In this document: positions 26,330 through 33,119 of the stretch, piece by piece
Numbering within the stretch: the stretch's first letter is position 1
How the letters are laid out: each line of letters opens with the position of its first letter
From: CAZADH01 sp964483805
Lineage (GTDB): Bacteria; Muiribacteriota; Ozemobacteria; Ozemobacterales; Ozemobacteraceae
NCBI GenBank assembly: GCA_964483805.1
Contig: CAZADH010000026.1
Coordinates: forward strand, 1-33,119
DNA length: 33,119 nt
Direction of reading: 5' to 3'
Position numbers and translations under genes: made by a program
The notes under the pieces: model-generated
What the model was told of the DNA's origin: nothing
What the model saw: the letters and a program-made list of their open reading frames with translations, nothing else
Database searches by the model: none

Positions 26330-26983
26330 ATGCCAACCGCAACGCCGATGAACACTGTCCCACCCCACCGGCCAGACCGTCTTGCCGGAGGCGGGCTGCA
26401 CCCGAATAAACCGCAGACCGCGCATCCCGGCGCGGCCGGCGGCGCCCGCCGGGCCGTGACGCTCGTCGAGGTGCTCACGGTGCTGGCCCTGGTCGCCCTG
26501 GTGGCGCTGCCGTTCACCCGCATGTTTACGTTCGGCATGCAGGGCAGCATCGAGAGCAAAGAGCAGGTCATCGCCTACAATCTGGCCCGCGAGAAGATCG
26601 AAGAGCTCAAGTGCCTGCCTTTCGACGACGTTGCCGGCGATTTCGCTGTGTTCAAGCCGGTCTACCAGCGATTGAAAATGTTCGACATGGCCGAGGAGTC
26701 GACGTTCAACGCCAAGTTCAACGACATCTTCACCGACGAGCGCATCAAGCCGATCGAGGGCAAAGAGCTCTTTTCGCTGTTCAAAGAGGCGTATGCGAAG
26801 GTCTACCGCCGCGAGTATCTGCCGTATTCCGATGAGTACAACGTGTTTCGCCGCGTCACCAAGGTCGAGGACGCGGCCGACAAAGCAACCCCGCCCCGCC
26901 TCAAAAAGGTCGAGGTGACGGTCTACGACCGCAACAACCACCGGATCGCTTTCCTCGTGACCATGCTGGGGCGGCACCGATGA
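26330..26983 (+). CDS. Type II secretion/type IV pilus-like pseudopilin (prepilin-type N-terminus), first of pair
   Basis: The prepilin signature RRA-VTLVEVLTVLALVALVALPF is clear, with the conserved Glu5 of the mature protein at residue 47. The ATG at 26330 is chosen because GGGAG lies four bases upstream; the ATG at 26291 falls within the -10 and cannot be used. The result is a 217-residue protein with an unusually long leader of about 42 residues. The residue before cleavage is Ala rather than Gly, and the first mature residue would be Val rather than Phe or Met. The C-terminal part is a charged alpha/beta domain without cysteine pairs. Pseudopilins assemble in the inner membrane into short periplasmic fibres. 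The ATGA overlap with the next gene implies coupling. Confidence 0.8.
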   Translation: MPTATPMNTVPPHRPDRLAGGGLHPNKPQTAHPGAAGGARRAVTLVEVLTVLALVALVALPFTRMFTFGMQGSIESKEQVIAYNLAREKIEELKCLPFDDVAGDFAVFKPVYQRLKMFDMAEESTFNAKFNDIFTDERIKPIEGKELFSLFKEAYAKVYRREYLPYSDEYNVFRRVTKVEDAADKATPPRLKKVEVTVYDRNNHRIAFLVTMLGRHR

Positions 26984-27612
26984 AACAGTACGCACTGCCG
27001 CGGCGATTGCCTCGGGAATCCAGGGCCTTCACGCTGGTCGAACTGCTGATCGCCATGTCGTTGTCGGTGTTGATCGGCGGCGTGCTCTACCTGCTGCAGT
27101 CGACGGGCTTGCAGACCGTCAATACAGGAGCAACACGCATCACCCTGCAGAGCGAGGCACGGCGCAACCTCGAACAACTGGCGCAAGACCTGCGCTGCGC
27201 CCGCGACATCATCCAGGTCACCTCGAAGAGCCTGCGCGTTCTGCGCTGGGTGCCGTCCGATGACGGCGAAATCAACAGCAATGCCGCTATGCAGACGGTC
27301 GAGTATCGGCTCGAAAAGAGCAATACAAACGAGTCGATTTTCGTACGGCAGGTCGAACGCGAAGAGGCCAAGACGATGATCCGCGTCAACAACATCGAAC
27401 CGGAGATCTTCTTTCCGTATTACGAAGATCCCGACCGGTTCTTCCGACCGTTCAACATGAAAGAAAACGATTCGGGGCAACGCAAGCGCATCACCTTCAT
27501 GGTAGTCCAGTTGCGCCTCCGCCAGGGCAAAGAACTGTTCGCCATCCGCACCGCCGTGAGCATGCGCGCACCCCACGAGCGGATCCAGCAGCCAAACTGG
27601 AAGTTCCGCTGA
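26980..27612 (+). CDS. Pseudopilin, GspJ-like, second of pair
   Basis: ATG at 26980 overlaps the previous stop (ATGA). The 210-residue product has a short 16-residue leader and the signature SRA-FTLVELLIAMSLSVLIGGVLYLL, with Glu5 of the mature protein at residue 21. As in its partner, Ala replaces Gly at -1. Downstream is the block LQSEARRNLEQLAQDLRCARDI, typical of GspJ/minor-pilin proteins, followed by a beta-rich globular part. No secretion ATPase, GspF or secretin with a barrel is present nearby, so this pair either serves a system encoded elsewhere or works with the phosphatase-like membrane protein 13 bases downstream, in the same operon. Confidence 0.8.
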   Translation: MKQYALPRRLPRESRAFTLVELLIAMSLSVLIGGVLYLLQSTGLQTVNTGATRITLQSEARRNLEQLAQDLRCARDIIQVTSKSLRVLRWVPSDDGEINSNAAMQTVEYRLEKSNTNESIFVRQVEREEAKTMIRVNNIEPEIFFPYYEDPDRFFRPFNMKENDSGQRKRITFMVVQLRLRQGKELFAIRTAVSMRAPHERIQQPNWKFR

Positions 27613-27625
27613 TCGCGGCGGGCGC

Positions 27626-29818
27626 ATGAGTCTCGTCCTGTGCGCGGTGGCCATGCTGGTCCACCTGTTGCTGGCCGGGTTGGTATTGCATCGGGCGCCC
27701 CGCAAGACGGTCAACCAGGTCTTTGCCGTTTTGCTCATGCTGTTCTTCCTCTGGGATCTCGCGGAACTGCTGATTCTGCTATGCGGTCCACACCCGCACC
27801 TGGTGCGTCTGTTGTTCACGCCGGTGGCGACGTTGCCCTACGGATTGGCCCTGTTCATCGCCCTCTTTCCGCGGCCGGTCGCCGGCGCCCCGATTCTCGA
27901 CACGCAACGTCGGGGTCTGGCCCTGTTCGTACCGGTGCTGGTGCTGCTCGGTTTGATCTGGACCGGTCGCCTGCCGGAGACGGTCATCACCATGACCGGC
28001 GCCCTGGGCGTCACCCTCGGCGCCTGGTCGAGCGTGGGCAAGGGCATTATCGTTGGATACCTGGCCCTGGCGCTCTACACCCTCTCGCGTGCCAATGCCT
28101 CGCCAAAGACCGGGTTGCAGGAACAACGGCTCAAATACGTCATCGCCGGTCTCGTGCTGCCGGCGGCGGCAGGCGGGGTGCTGCTGGCGCTCGCGCGCTG
28201 GTTTCTCGGCGGCGATGCGGGGTTGACGGTCTATCCATACGGTGTATTTCCCTTCCTTGGGTTGATGATGGCGGGCCTGATCGGCTACGCGATTCTCAAG
28301 TACAACTTGTTGGGCGTCGATGCGCTGATCAGCATCGGCGTGGTCTACACCCTGCTCACGGCGATGCTGGCCGGCATCATGGAGCTGGTCGAAAACGGCA
28401 TGCAGAGTGTTCTCGAGTTGCCCGGCCTCGTGGCCACGATCGTCTCGACCCTCGCCATTGCGGCCACCTTTTCACCGATCAAGAATGCCATCCAACGTTT
28501 CGTCGATCACCGGTTCGGCCGCAAACCGTTCGATCCCAGTGAGGTGTTGCGCAATGTCGTTGCCGAGATGCGCGCCGCCGAGGCACCGCCCGCGGTCCTT
28601 GCGCGAGCACTCGCCGGTGCCCGCTCGATCCTCGAGTTCGGCGGTGCCGCCATCGTGTTCACCGACGGCCGCACCGCGCGGTATCCCGACGACGCGTCGG
28701 CGCCCGAGCTGCCGACGGGGTTCACTGTGCTCGAACCGTGGCCGCCTTTCGACGACATCGAAGCGCTGGCCGAAGCGCTCGAGACCGAAGGACGCACCGA
28801 GGCGGCGGTCTGGTTCAACGCCGCTGTCACTGCGGGTTTCCGCCACGTCTTGCCGTTGCGCGATCGCGGCACGATCGTTGGCGCCTGGTTCATGACCCCC
28901 AAGAATGGCCGCTTGCCGTATCCGCCCGCCGAACTGTCGCTCGCGGCCGCCCTCGCCGACGAGATCGCCCCAACCCTGCGCGGCCTGCACCTCGTCGGCC
29001 AGCTCATCGAGAAAGACCGCGACCTGCAGGAACTGGCCTGGACACGCCGACTCTACCAGCAGATGCAGCCACCGGCCAACCTCGAGCGCGTCGCCGGTCT
29101 GCCGGCCCGCTTTCACAGCGCACTGTCGCCGACCATCAAAGGTGACCTGCTCGACATCTGGCAACCCACTCCCGATCGCGCCCTCTGCACGCTCAACGAC
29201 GCCTTCGGACAGGGCCTGCCGGCGGCGCTGACGCTGCACCTGGTGCGGGCCTGCGTGCGCACGCTCGGCCCCGAGGCGCCTCTTGTCACCCACCTCGACG
29301 CCATCGCCCGTTCGCTGCGCGAGGCCCGCGACGAGGGATTGGGCGTGGCGCTGACGCTGGTGGGCATCGCCGCGGCCCCGGCCGGAGCGACCGCCGCGCC
29401 GCACGTGCGGCTGGTGAACGCGGGCAATCCGGCGCCGCGGTGGTGGCACGGCGGCCGTGCAGAACGCATCGGCGTGGCCGGCAAGCCGTTGGGCGCAAAG
29501 CCGGATGCGGACACCGGCGCGGACAACGGTCTCGCGCCCCTGGCCACGGCAGGCGCGGGGAACACCGAGACGACGCTCGCGATATCGAAATATGATGTAT
29601 TGCTACTCACTACCAACGGCCTGCTCAGCGCCATTGCCCCCGACCACAGCGAAGAGACCGGCGATCGCCTGGTCGGCGAGATTCTCGCGCAGCATGCCCC
29701 GGGCGGGCCAACGGCCTGCCATCAGGCACTGCTGGCCGCGGTGGCCACCAACCTCGGCAACCAAGCCCACGACGACGACATCACCTTCCTGTTGCTCGCG
29801 GGGCCCCCACCCGCGTAA
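27626..29818 (+). CDS. Polytopic membrane protein with altered PP2C (SpoIIE-like) domain
   Basis: This 730-residue protein has about eight N-terminal membrane segments (roughly 2-22, 32-52, 62-82, 98-115, 138-155, 170-192, 205-225 and 236-252, with one more near 266-283), resembling the 7TM sensor regions of histidine kinases. A GAF-like region lies at about 320-455 and a PP2C-like domain at about 475-727. The PP2C motifs are changed: KGDLLD (505-510) for GGDYxD, NDAFGQG (524-530) for GDVSGHG, and TTNG (662-665) for TDG, while NAGNP and DDD (716-718) remain. Loss of the Asp in TDG and of GH suggests weak activity or a pseudophosphatase. It follows the pseudopilins after 13 bases with a poor ribosome binding site, and precedes ispG by 37 bases. 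Confidence 0.75.
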   Translation: MSLVLCAVAMLVHLLLAGLVLHRAPRKTVNQVFAVLLMLFFLWDLAELLILLCGPHPHLVRLLFTPVATLPYGLALFIALFPRPVAGAPILDTQRRGLALFVPVLVLLGLIWTGRLPETVITMTGALGVTLGAWSSVGKGIIVGYLALALYTLSRANASPKTGLQEQRLKYVIAGLVLPAAAGGVLLALARWFLGGDAGLTVYPYGVFPFLGLMMAGLIGYAILKYNLLGVDALISIGVVYTLLTAMLAGIMELVENGMQSVLELPGLVATIVSTLAIAATFSPIKNAIQRFVDHRFGRKPFDPSEVLRNVVAEMRAAEAPPAVLARALAGARSILEFGGAAIVFTDGRTARYPDDASAPELPTGFTVLEPWPPFDDIEALAEALETEGRTEAAVWFNAAVTAGFRHVLPLRDRGTIVGAWFMTPKNGRLPYPPAELSLAAALADEIAPTLRGLHLVGQLIEKDRDLQELAWTRRLYQQMQPPANLERVAGLPARFHSALSPTIKGDLLDIWQPTPDRALCTLNDAFGQGLPAALTLHLVRACVRTLGPEAPLVTHLDAIARSLREARDEGLGVALTLVGIAAAPAGATAAPHVRLVNAGNPAPRWWHGGRAERIGVAGKPLGAKPDADTGADNGLAPLATAGAGNTETTLAISKYDVLLLTTNGLLSAIAPDHSEETGDRLVGEILAQHAPGGPTACHQALLAAVATNLGNQAHDDDITFLLLAGPPPA
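28238..28248 (+). repeat. Dispersed palindrome copy, TAC-GGT-GTATT
   Basis: Lies in the membrane region of the PP2C-like protein, in frame as Tyr-Gly-Val-Phe. Confidence 0.5.
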
Positions 29819-29855
29819 CCTCCGCTCCGACCCACCCCACGGGAGAACGCCGATC

Positions 29856-30935
29856 ATGAACGCAACCCCCTCGGCGGCGCAACCGCGCCGCACCACCCGC
29901 GCCGTGCACCTCGGTGCGGTTCAGGTTGGCGCCGGCGCGCCGATCACCGTGCAATCGATGACCAAGACCGACACGCGCGACGTCGCGGCCACCGTGAGTG
30001 AAATACAACGTCTTGCTCGCCTCGGTTGCGAGATCATCCGTCTCGCCGTGCCCGACGAGCAGGCGGCAGCGGCGCTGGGGCCGATCGTGCGTGAGAGTCC
30101 GATTCCGGTGGTGGCCGACATCCACTTCGACCACACCCTGGCGCTGCGGGCGCTTGCCGAGGGCGTGCACGCGCTGCGCTTGAATCCGGGCAACATCCGT
30201 GACGCCGACCGCGTCCGCGACGTCGCCCGCGCGGCGGCCGAACGGCACGTGCCGATCCGGGTTGGCGTCAACGCCGGTTCGCTCGATCCCGCGCTCAAGG
30301 CCAGGCACGGCGGCGTGACCGCAGCGGCCTTGGCCGAATCTGCACTGCATGAGGTGCGCCTGCTCGAAGATGCGGGCTGTCACGATATCAAAATCGCGGT
30401 CAAAGCCTTCGACCTGCCGATGACCCTCGAGGCGAACCGTCTCGTCGCCGCGGCCTGCGATTACCCGCTGCACCTGGGCATCACCGAGTCGGGCGTGCCC
30501 GCGCAAGGCATCGTACGTTCGGCCGCCGGCATCGGCGCCATGCTGCTCGCCGGCCTCGGCGATACGATCCGGGTGTCGCTCACCGGCGACTCCGCCGACG
30601 AGGTGGCGGTGGGGCGACGCATCCTCGCGGCGGTCGGCGCCCGCACTTATGGGCCGGTCATCGTCTCATGCCCCACCTGCGGCCGTTGCCAGGTGCCCCT
30701 GGTGCGCATGGCCGAAGAGGTGCACCGGCGCCTGGCGCACATCACCGAGCCGCTGCGCATCGCCGTGATGGGTTGCGCCGTCAATGGGCCCGGCGAGGCG
30801 CGCGAGGCCGACTTCGGCATCGCCGGCGGCAAAGAACACGGCCTGATCTTTCGCCGCGGCCAGGTGATCAAGACGCTGCCGGCCGACCAGCTCGTCGACG
30901 CACTGGTCAAAGAAATCGAGAGCGCGCACCAATAG
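29856..30935 (+). CDS. ispG: 4-hydroxy-3-methylbut-2-en-1-yl diphosphate synthase (MEP pathway)
   Basis: IspG reduces methylerythritol cyclodiphosphate to HMBPP, the penultimate step of bacterial isoprenoid synthesis, using a [4Fe-4S] cluster. Cluster ligands are visible as C272 and C275 (CPTCGRC), C307 (MGCAVNGPGEA) and E314. Each is exactly two positions above the E. coli residues C270, C273, C305 and E312. The N-terminal TIM-barrel motifs VQSMTKTDTRD, PVVADIHFD and LRLNPGNI are conserved. The ATG at 29856 follows GGGAG at 29841-29845 by ten bases; the open frame upstream overlaps the previous gene and is non-coding. Full length at 359 residues. A degenerate palindrome (30001-30016) runs through codons for SEIQRLA. 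Expression may depend on the upstream operon, since no promoter is visible in the 37-base gap. Confidence 0.97.
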   Translation: MNATPSAAQPRRTTRAVHLGAVQVGAGAPITVQSMTKTDTRDVAATVSEIQRLARLGCEIIRLAVPDEQAAAALGPIVRESPIPVVADIHFDHTLALRALAEGVHALRLNPGNIRDADRVRDVARAAAERHVPIRVGVNAGSLDPALKARHGGVTAAALAESALHEVRLLEDAGCHDIKIAVKAFDLPMTLEANRLVAAACDYPLHLGITESGVPAQGIVRSAAGIGAMLLAGLGDTIRVSLTGDSADEVAVGRRILAAVGARTYGPVIVSCPTCGRCQVPLVRMAEEVHRRLAHITEPLRIAVMGCAVNGPGEAREADFGIAGGKEHGLIFRRGQVIKTLPADQLVDALVKEIESAHQ

Positions 30936-31043
30936 TCCGGCTACTCGCGGGCCGCCCGCACACGATGCGCGCATGGCAACAGGGCCGTCCCTGCAATCAG
31001 CAAGAGTCCCGCACCTCGCGCCGGGTGCACCGATCGGCCGTGA

Positions 31044-33119
31044 TTACCTGATGCTCTTCGGTGGCAGGCGCTGCAGCAGGTGCACCATCTCGGCCCACGG
31101 TTCGCCACCGGCAAGATTGGCCAGGTGGTCGCGCAGCGACGGCACACTCGCGGAGTCGGCCGCATACGACAACACGTTCACCGGAATGATCGTGTCCTGC
31201 TCCATTTCGAACACGGTCCAGAGCGTGCCGGCCTGCTGCGGCGGCGGATAAAACGTGCCCACCACCCGGTTGCCCCGCGAAACGACGACGTATGCCCCCG
31301 AGTTCGACAACGAATTGCTGTTGGTCGAGCCGCTCTCGGAGCAATTGTAGACCGAGTAACGGAAGCGGCCGGGCCAGGACTGTGACACGGTCAGGGTTTC
31401 GGGACCGTAACCGCTGGTGTCGTCGAGATCGAGCGCAACAGCATACGTTCCATTTACACTGTATGTTTCATCGGCATAATACACGTGAAATCGGTCCGCA
31501 GCATCGACCTTCGGTCCGGTAAAATGCGTGTCGAGATCGCTGGGCGACTCACCCCAGAAGAGGCGCACGCGCAGATCGTTGCCAACCAGGTTCGATGGTG
31601 ACAGGGCCGCATTCTGGTTGTCAGCCCGGATGCCGTTGAAGACGACGGTCGTGTAATGGTATGGCTCGTAGCCCGACAGCCAGGCGTTGATGGTATAGAC
31701 TCCGCCGTCGAGACCGGTCACGGTGAAATTACCGGACGCATCAGTTGTGGTGCTGGCAATGATCGCTTTGCGCACGGCCCCAGACACCGTTGGCGGAGGG
31801 AGATTGAGGCCGGTCAGGTTATATAATGCCTGCGTCGCGTTCATGTTCGGATACACCCAGATCGACACCCCCGGCAACCCCTGCCCGGTGACGGCGTCGA
31901 TGATGCGGCCCGACACATCGGATGGCTGCGACCGCTCGGCGGCCGTCAGCAACACGACCGGCTCGAGCTGCGTGCGGTCGTCGCGCGCCACCATGCCTTC
32001 GTAAACGGTCGGCTGCGTGCCGGTGGCGGAGAAAGTCAGCCGATGCGCGACCGCCTTGTCGAGAATTACGTTGTATTGCCCATTGGCGTCGGCCACGAAT
32101 GTTCCGGTGAGTGGGGTCACGCTCATGCCTGTGACATACTGGCCCAGCGCCCCTGCGATCGGCCGCCGGGACGAATCGACCACGACCCCCGAAACCACGG
32201 CCTTGCCGGCCGGCGGCACGATGTAAGCACCCGGCGTCGTATCGGTCACCCCATAACTGTCGGGCTGCCGGCTCGCTTCCGCGGTGCCGTAATGCTGGTC
32301 GAAGACCACGGCCTGTACCTGGCTGGCCACGTTGAGGTTGCCGGCCTGGAAGTTCGCCGTGTTGTTGGTCTGCTCGCTCAGCACATAGCGCATGACCGAG
32401 GTCGTGACCGAAGCCAACGGCACCGACGGGTCGGCATTCGGAAAGATCTGGTTCGCCGGCACGGTCGGCGCCCGCGTCACAAAATCGGCAGCGTTGGTGA
32501 ACAGCGTCGGCGCGCTCTCTTTGGCCTTCTCGTAGACCACCGACTGGGCCGTGGTCTCGACATCGAGTTGCGCCTGGTACTCGTCGCCGGTGGTCGGCGC
32601 ACCGGTCATCTGCACCGATGGTACGACGAAGCGCTTGAGCACCGGCCCCTTGTCGTCAGACAACTCGACGGCGACCTCGCCACGGCGCGCCGACTGCAAC
32701 ACCGTATTGGGCAGGCGGGCCGGCAGGTTCACGACACCCTTCGGATCGAGATCGGCTGTCGCCAGCACGCGAAACACAAACTCGCACCGGCCCTTGTCGT
32801 CTTCGTATTGCACGGTCAGGCGGGGCGGCACCGGCCGCTCGACCAGGGGACGCAACGACACCGGATTCGCAGCACGCCCGGCGAAGGCGACCACCCGCAG
32901 TTTCAAGTCGCTCGGGTCATTGCCCACACTGTCGGGCGCCGGCGTCAGGATGCTGAGCGAACGCGCCCAGACATCGGCGTATTGCGTCCGCGTCGGCGAG
33001 TCGCCGCCGAACAACCACAACCGGTTGAGGAAACACAATCCCTGCGCCCCCTGGCGCTCGGGGAGGCACAGCCGCCCGCTCGCCTGCGTCCAGGTCGTGC
33101 CGTCGGCGCTCGACCACAC
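31044..33119 (-). CDS. Partial multidomain surface protein (Kelch-like, regulatory-like repeats, YfaP/DUF2135-like)
   Basis: The 5' end lies beyond the window; 691 residues are visible. The first 45 resemble the end of a Kelch-type propeller (WSSADGTTWTQ, LWLFGGDS). A long beta-rich stretch follows. Two carboxypeptidase-regulatory-like units come next, VSGVVVDSSRRPIAGA and VSGRIIDAVTGQGLPGVSIWVYP, the second ending in TDASGNFTVTGLDGGVYTI. The C-terminal part LRVRLFWGESPSDLDTHFTGP...SGYGPETLTV...FRYSVYNCS...GAYVVV matches YfaP/DUF2135-type domains. This combination suits an exported or cell-surface binding protein. It has no visible anchor at the C-terminus, so any signal peptide or lipobox must be outside the window. 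Stop is TAA at 31044-31046. Confidence 0.7.
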   Translation of the reverse strand: MWSSADGTTWTQASGRLCLPERQGAQGLCFLNRLWLFGGDSPTRTQYADVWARSLSILTPAPDSVGNDPSDLKLRVVAFAGRAANPVSLRPLVERPVPPRLTVQYEDDKGRCEFVFRVLATADLDPKGVVNLPARLPNTVLQSARRGEVAVELSDDKGPVLKRFVVPSVQMTGAPTTGDEYQAQLDVETTAQSVVYEKAKESAPTLFTNAADFVTRAPTVPANQIFPNADPSVPLASVTTSVMRYVLSEQTNNTANFQAGNLNVASQVQAVVFDQHYGTAEASRQPDSYGVTDTTPGAYIVPPAGKAVVSGVVVDSSRRPIAGALGQYVTGMSVTPLTGTFVADANGQYNVILDKAVAHRLTFSATGTQPTVYEGMVARDDRTQLEPVVLLTAAERSQPSDVSGRIIDAVTGQGLPGVSIWVYPNMNATQALYNLTGLNLPPPTVSGAVRKAIIASTTTDASGNFTVTGLDGGVYTINAWLSGYEPYHYTTVVFNGIRADNQNAALSPSNLVGNDLRVRLFWGESPSDLDTHFTGPKVDAADRFHVYYADETYSVNGTYAVALDLDDTSGYGPETLTVSQSWPGRFRYSVYNCSESGSTNSNSLSNSGAYVVVSRGNRVVGTFYPPPQQAGTLWTVFEMEQDTIIPVNVLSYAADSASVPSLRDHLANLAGGEPWAEMVHLLQRLPPKSIR
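32067..32077. repeat. Dispersed palindrome copy, TAC-GTT-GTATT
   Basis: Lies in the partial surface-protein gene; the minus-strand codons are TAC AAC GTA ATT. A weaker copy (TTTAC-ACT-GTATG) lies 600 bases away at 31453-31465 in the same gene. Confidence 0.55.

Noticed and set aside
30965..30974. Ten-base palindrome ATGCGCGCAT after ispG
   Set aside because: A single GC-rich palindrome of this size is not rare in such sequence and has no partner sites.
30980..30993. Hairpin CAGGG-CCGT-CCCTG between ispG and the surface-protein gene as a terminator
   Set aside because: Only five base pairs and no T tract; too weak to call. Nothing else is evident in this 108-base convergent gap.
1298..32077. 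The AT-rich palindromes as promoters (-10-like elements)
   Set aside because: Most lie inside genes, are symmetric and lack a -35 partner. Only a few are near starts, so a promoter role does not explain the set.
606..32077. The palindromes as a mobile repeat family (REP or MITE)
   Set aside because: Only the 13-17 base dyad is shared; flanks differ and the sites are embedded in continuous coding sequence with no target duplications.

Overview
This 33 kb window comes from a high-GC (about 65% by eye) Gram-negative-type bacterium. It has lipoprotein signal peptides, pseudopilins, a secretin-related periplasmic protein and the MEP-pathway gene ispG. The lineage cannot be settled from the sequence. 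A run of ten Ns inside pepF shows this is a draft or metagenomic scaffold. No rRNA, tRNA, CRISPR array, transposase or phage gene was seen. GTG starts with good GGAGG-type ribosome binding sites are common.

Left part (1-8770): housekeeping and envelope genes. A membrane-anchored rhodanese is followed by an M3 oligoendopeptidase (pepF, interrupted by the assembly gap), whose promoter is overlaid by a 15-bp-arm inverted repeat. A strong bidirectional terminator separates these from two leftward genes: a secretin-like periplasmic protein without a barrel, and an exported oligopeptidase B. Then come a membrane protein with a DUF1566/FGE-like tail, a small MerR-type DNA-binding protein, an ArfB-like ribosome-rescue protein and a small exported beta-rich protein.

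Centre (8842-20504): a co-directional, translationally coupled array of four paralogous membrane phosphatases of about 960-990 residues. Each has TM1, a first extracytoplasmic domain, a TM2-TM3 hairpin, a second extracytoplasmic domain, TM4, HAMP and a SpoIIE/RsbU-type PP2C domain. Genes overlap by 4 to 8 bases. The third member is cut in two by an in-frame TAA although the same frame continues with homologous sequence.

Right part (20632-33119): two leftward surface lipoproteins share an N-terminal module. One ends in a zinc-metallopeptidase domain (HEFQH...NE) and the other in Ig-like domains. A rightward operon follows: two pseudopilins, a fifth PP2C-like membrane protein with altered catalytic motifs, and ispG. 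The window closes inside a leftward, partial, multidomain surface protein (Kelch-like, carboxypeptidase-regulatory-like repeats, YfaP/DUF2135-like).

The most unusual signal is not a gene. An AT-rich interrupted palindrome, GMAATAC-N3-GTATTKC, recurs about every 1.3 kb across unrelated genes, in several reading frames, on both gene strands and in gene junctions. At least 11 loci match the core TAC-N3-GTATT exactly on one strand or the other, where a rough composition estimate predicts about 0.2. Inside genes it forces clusters of codons that are otherwise rare here (GTA, TTG, ATA, CTA, AGA). It looks like a chromosome-wide protein-binding or DNA-maintenance site rather than a gene-specific operator.
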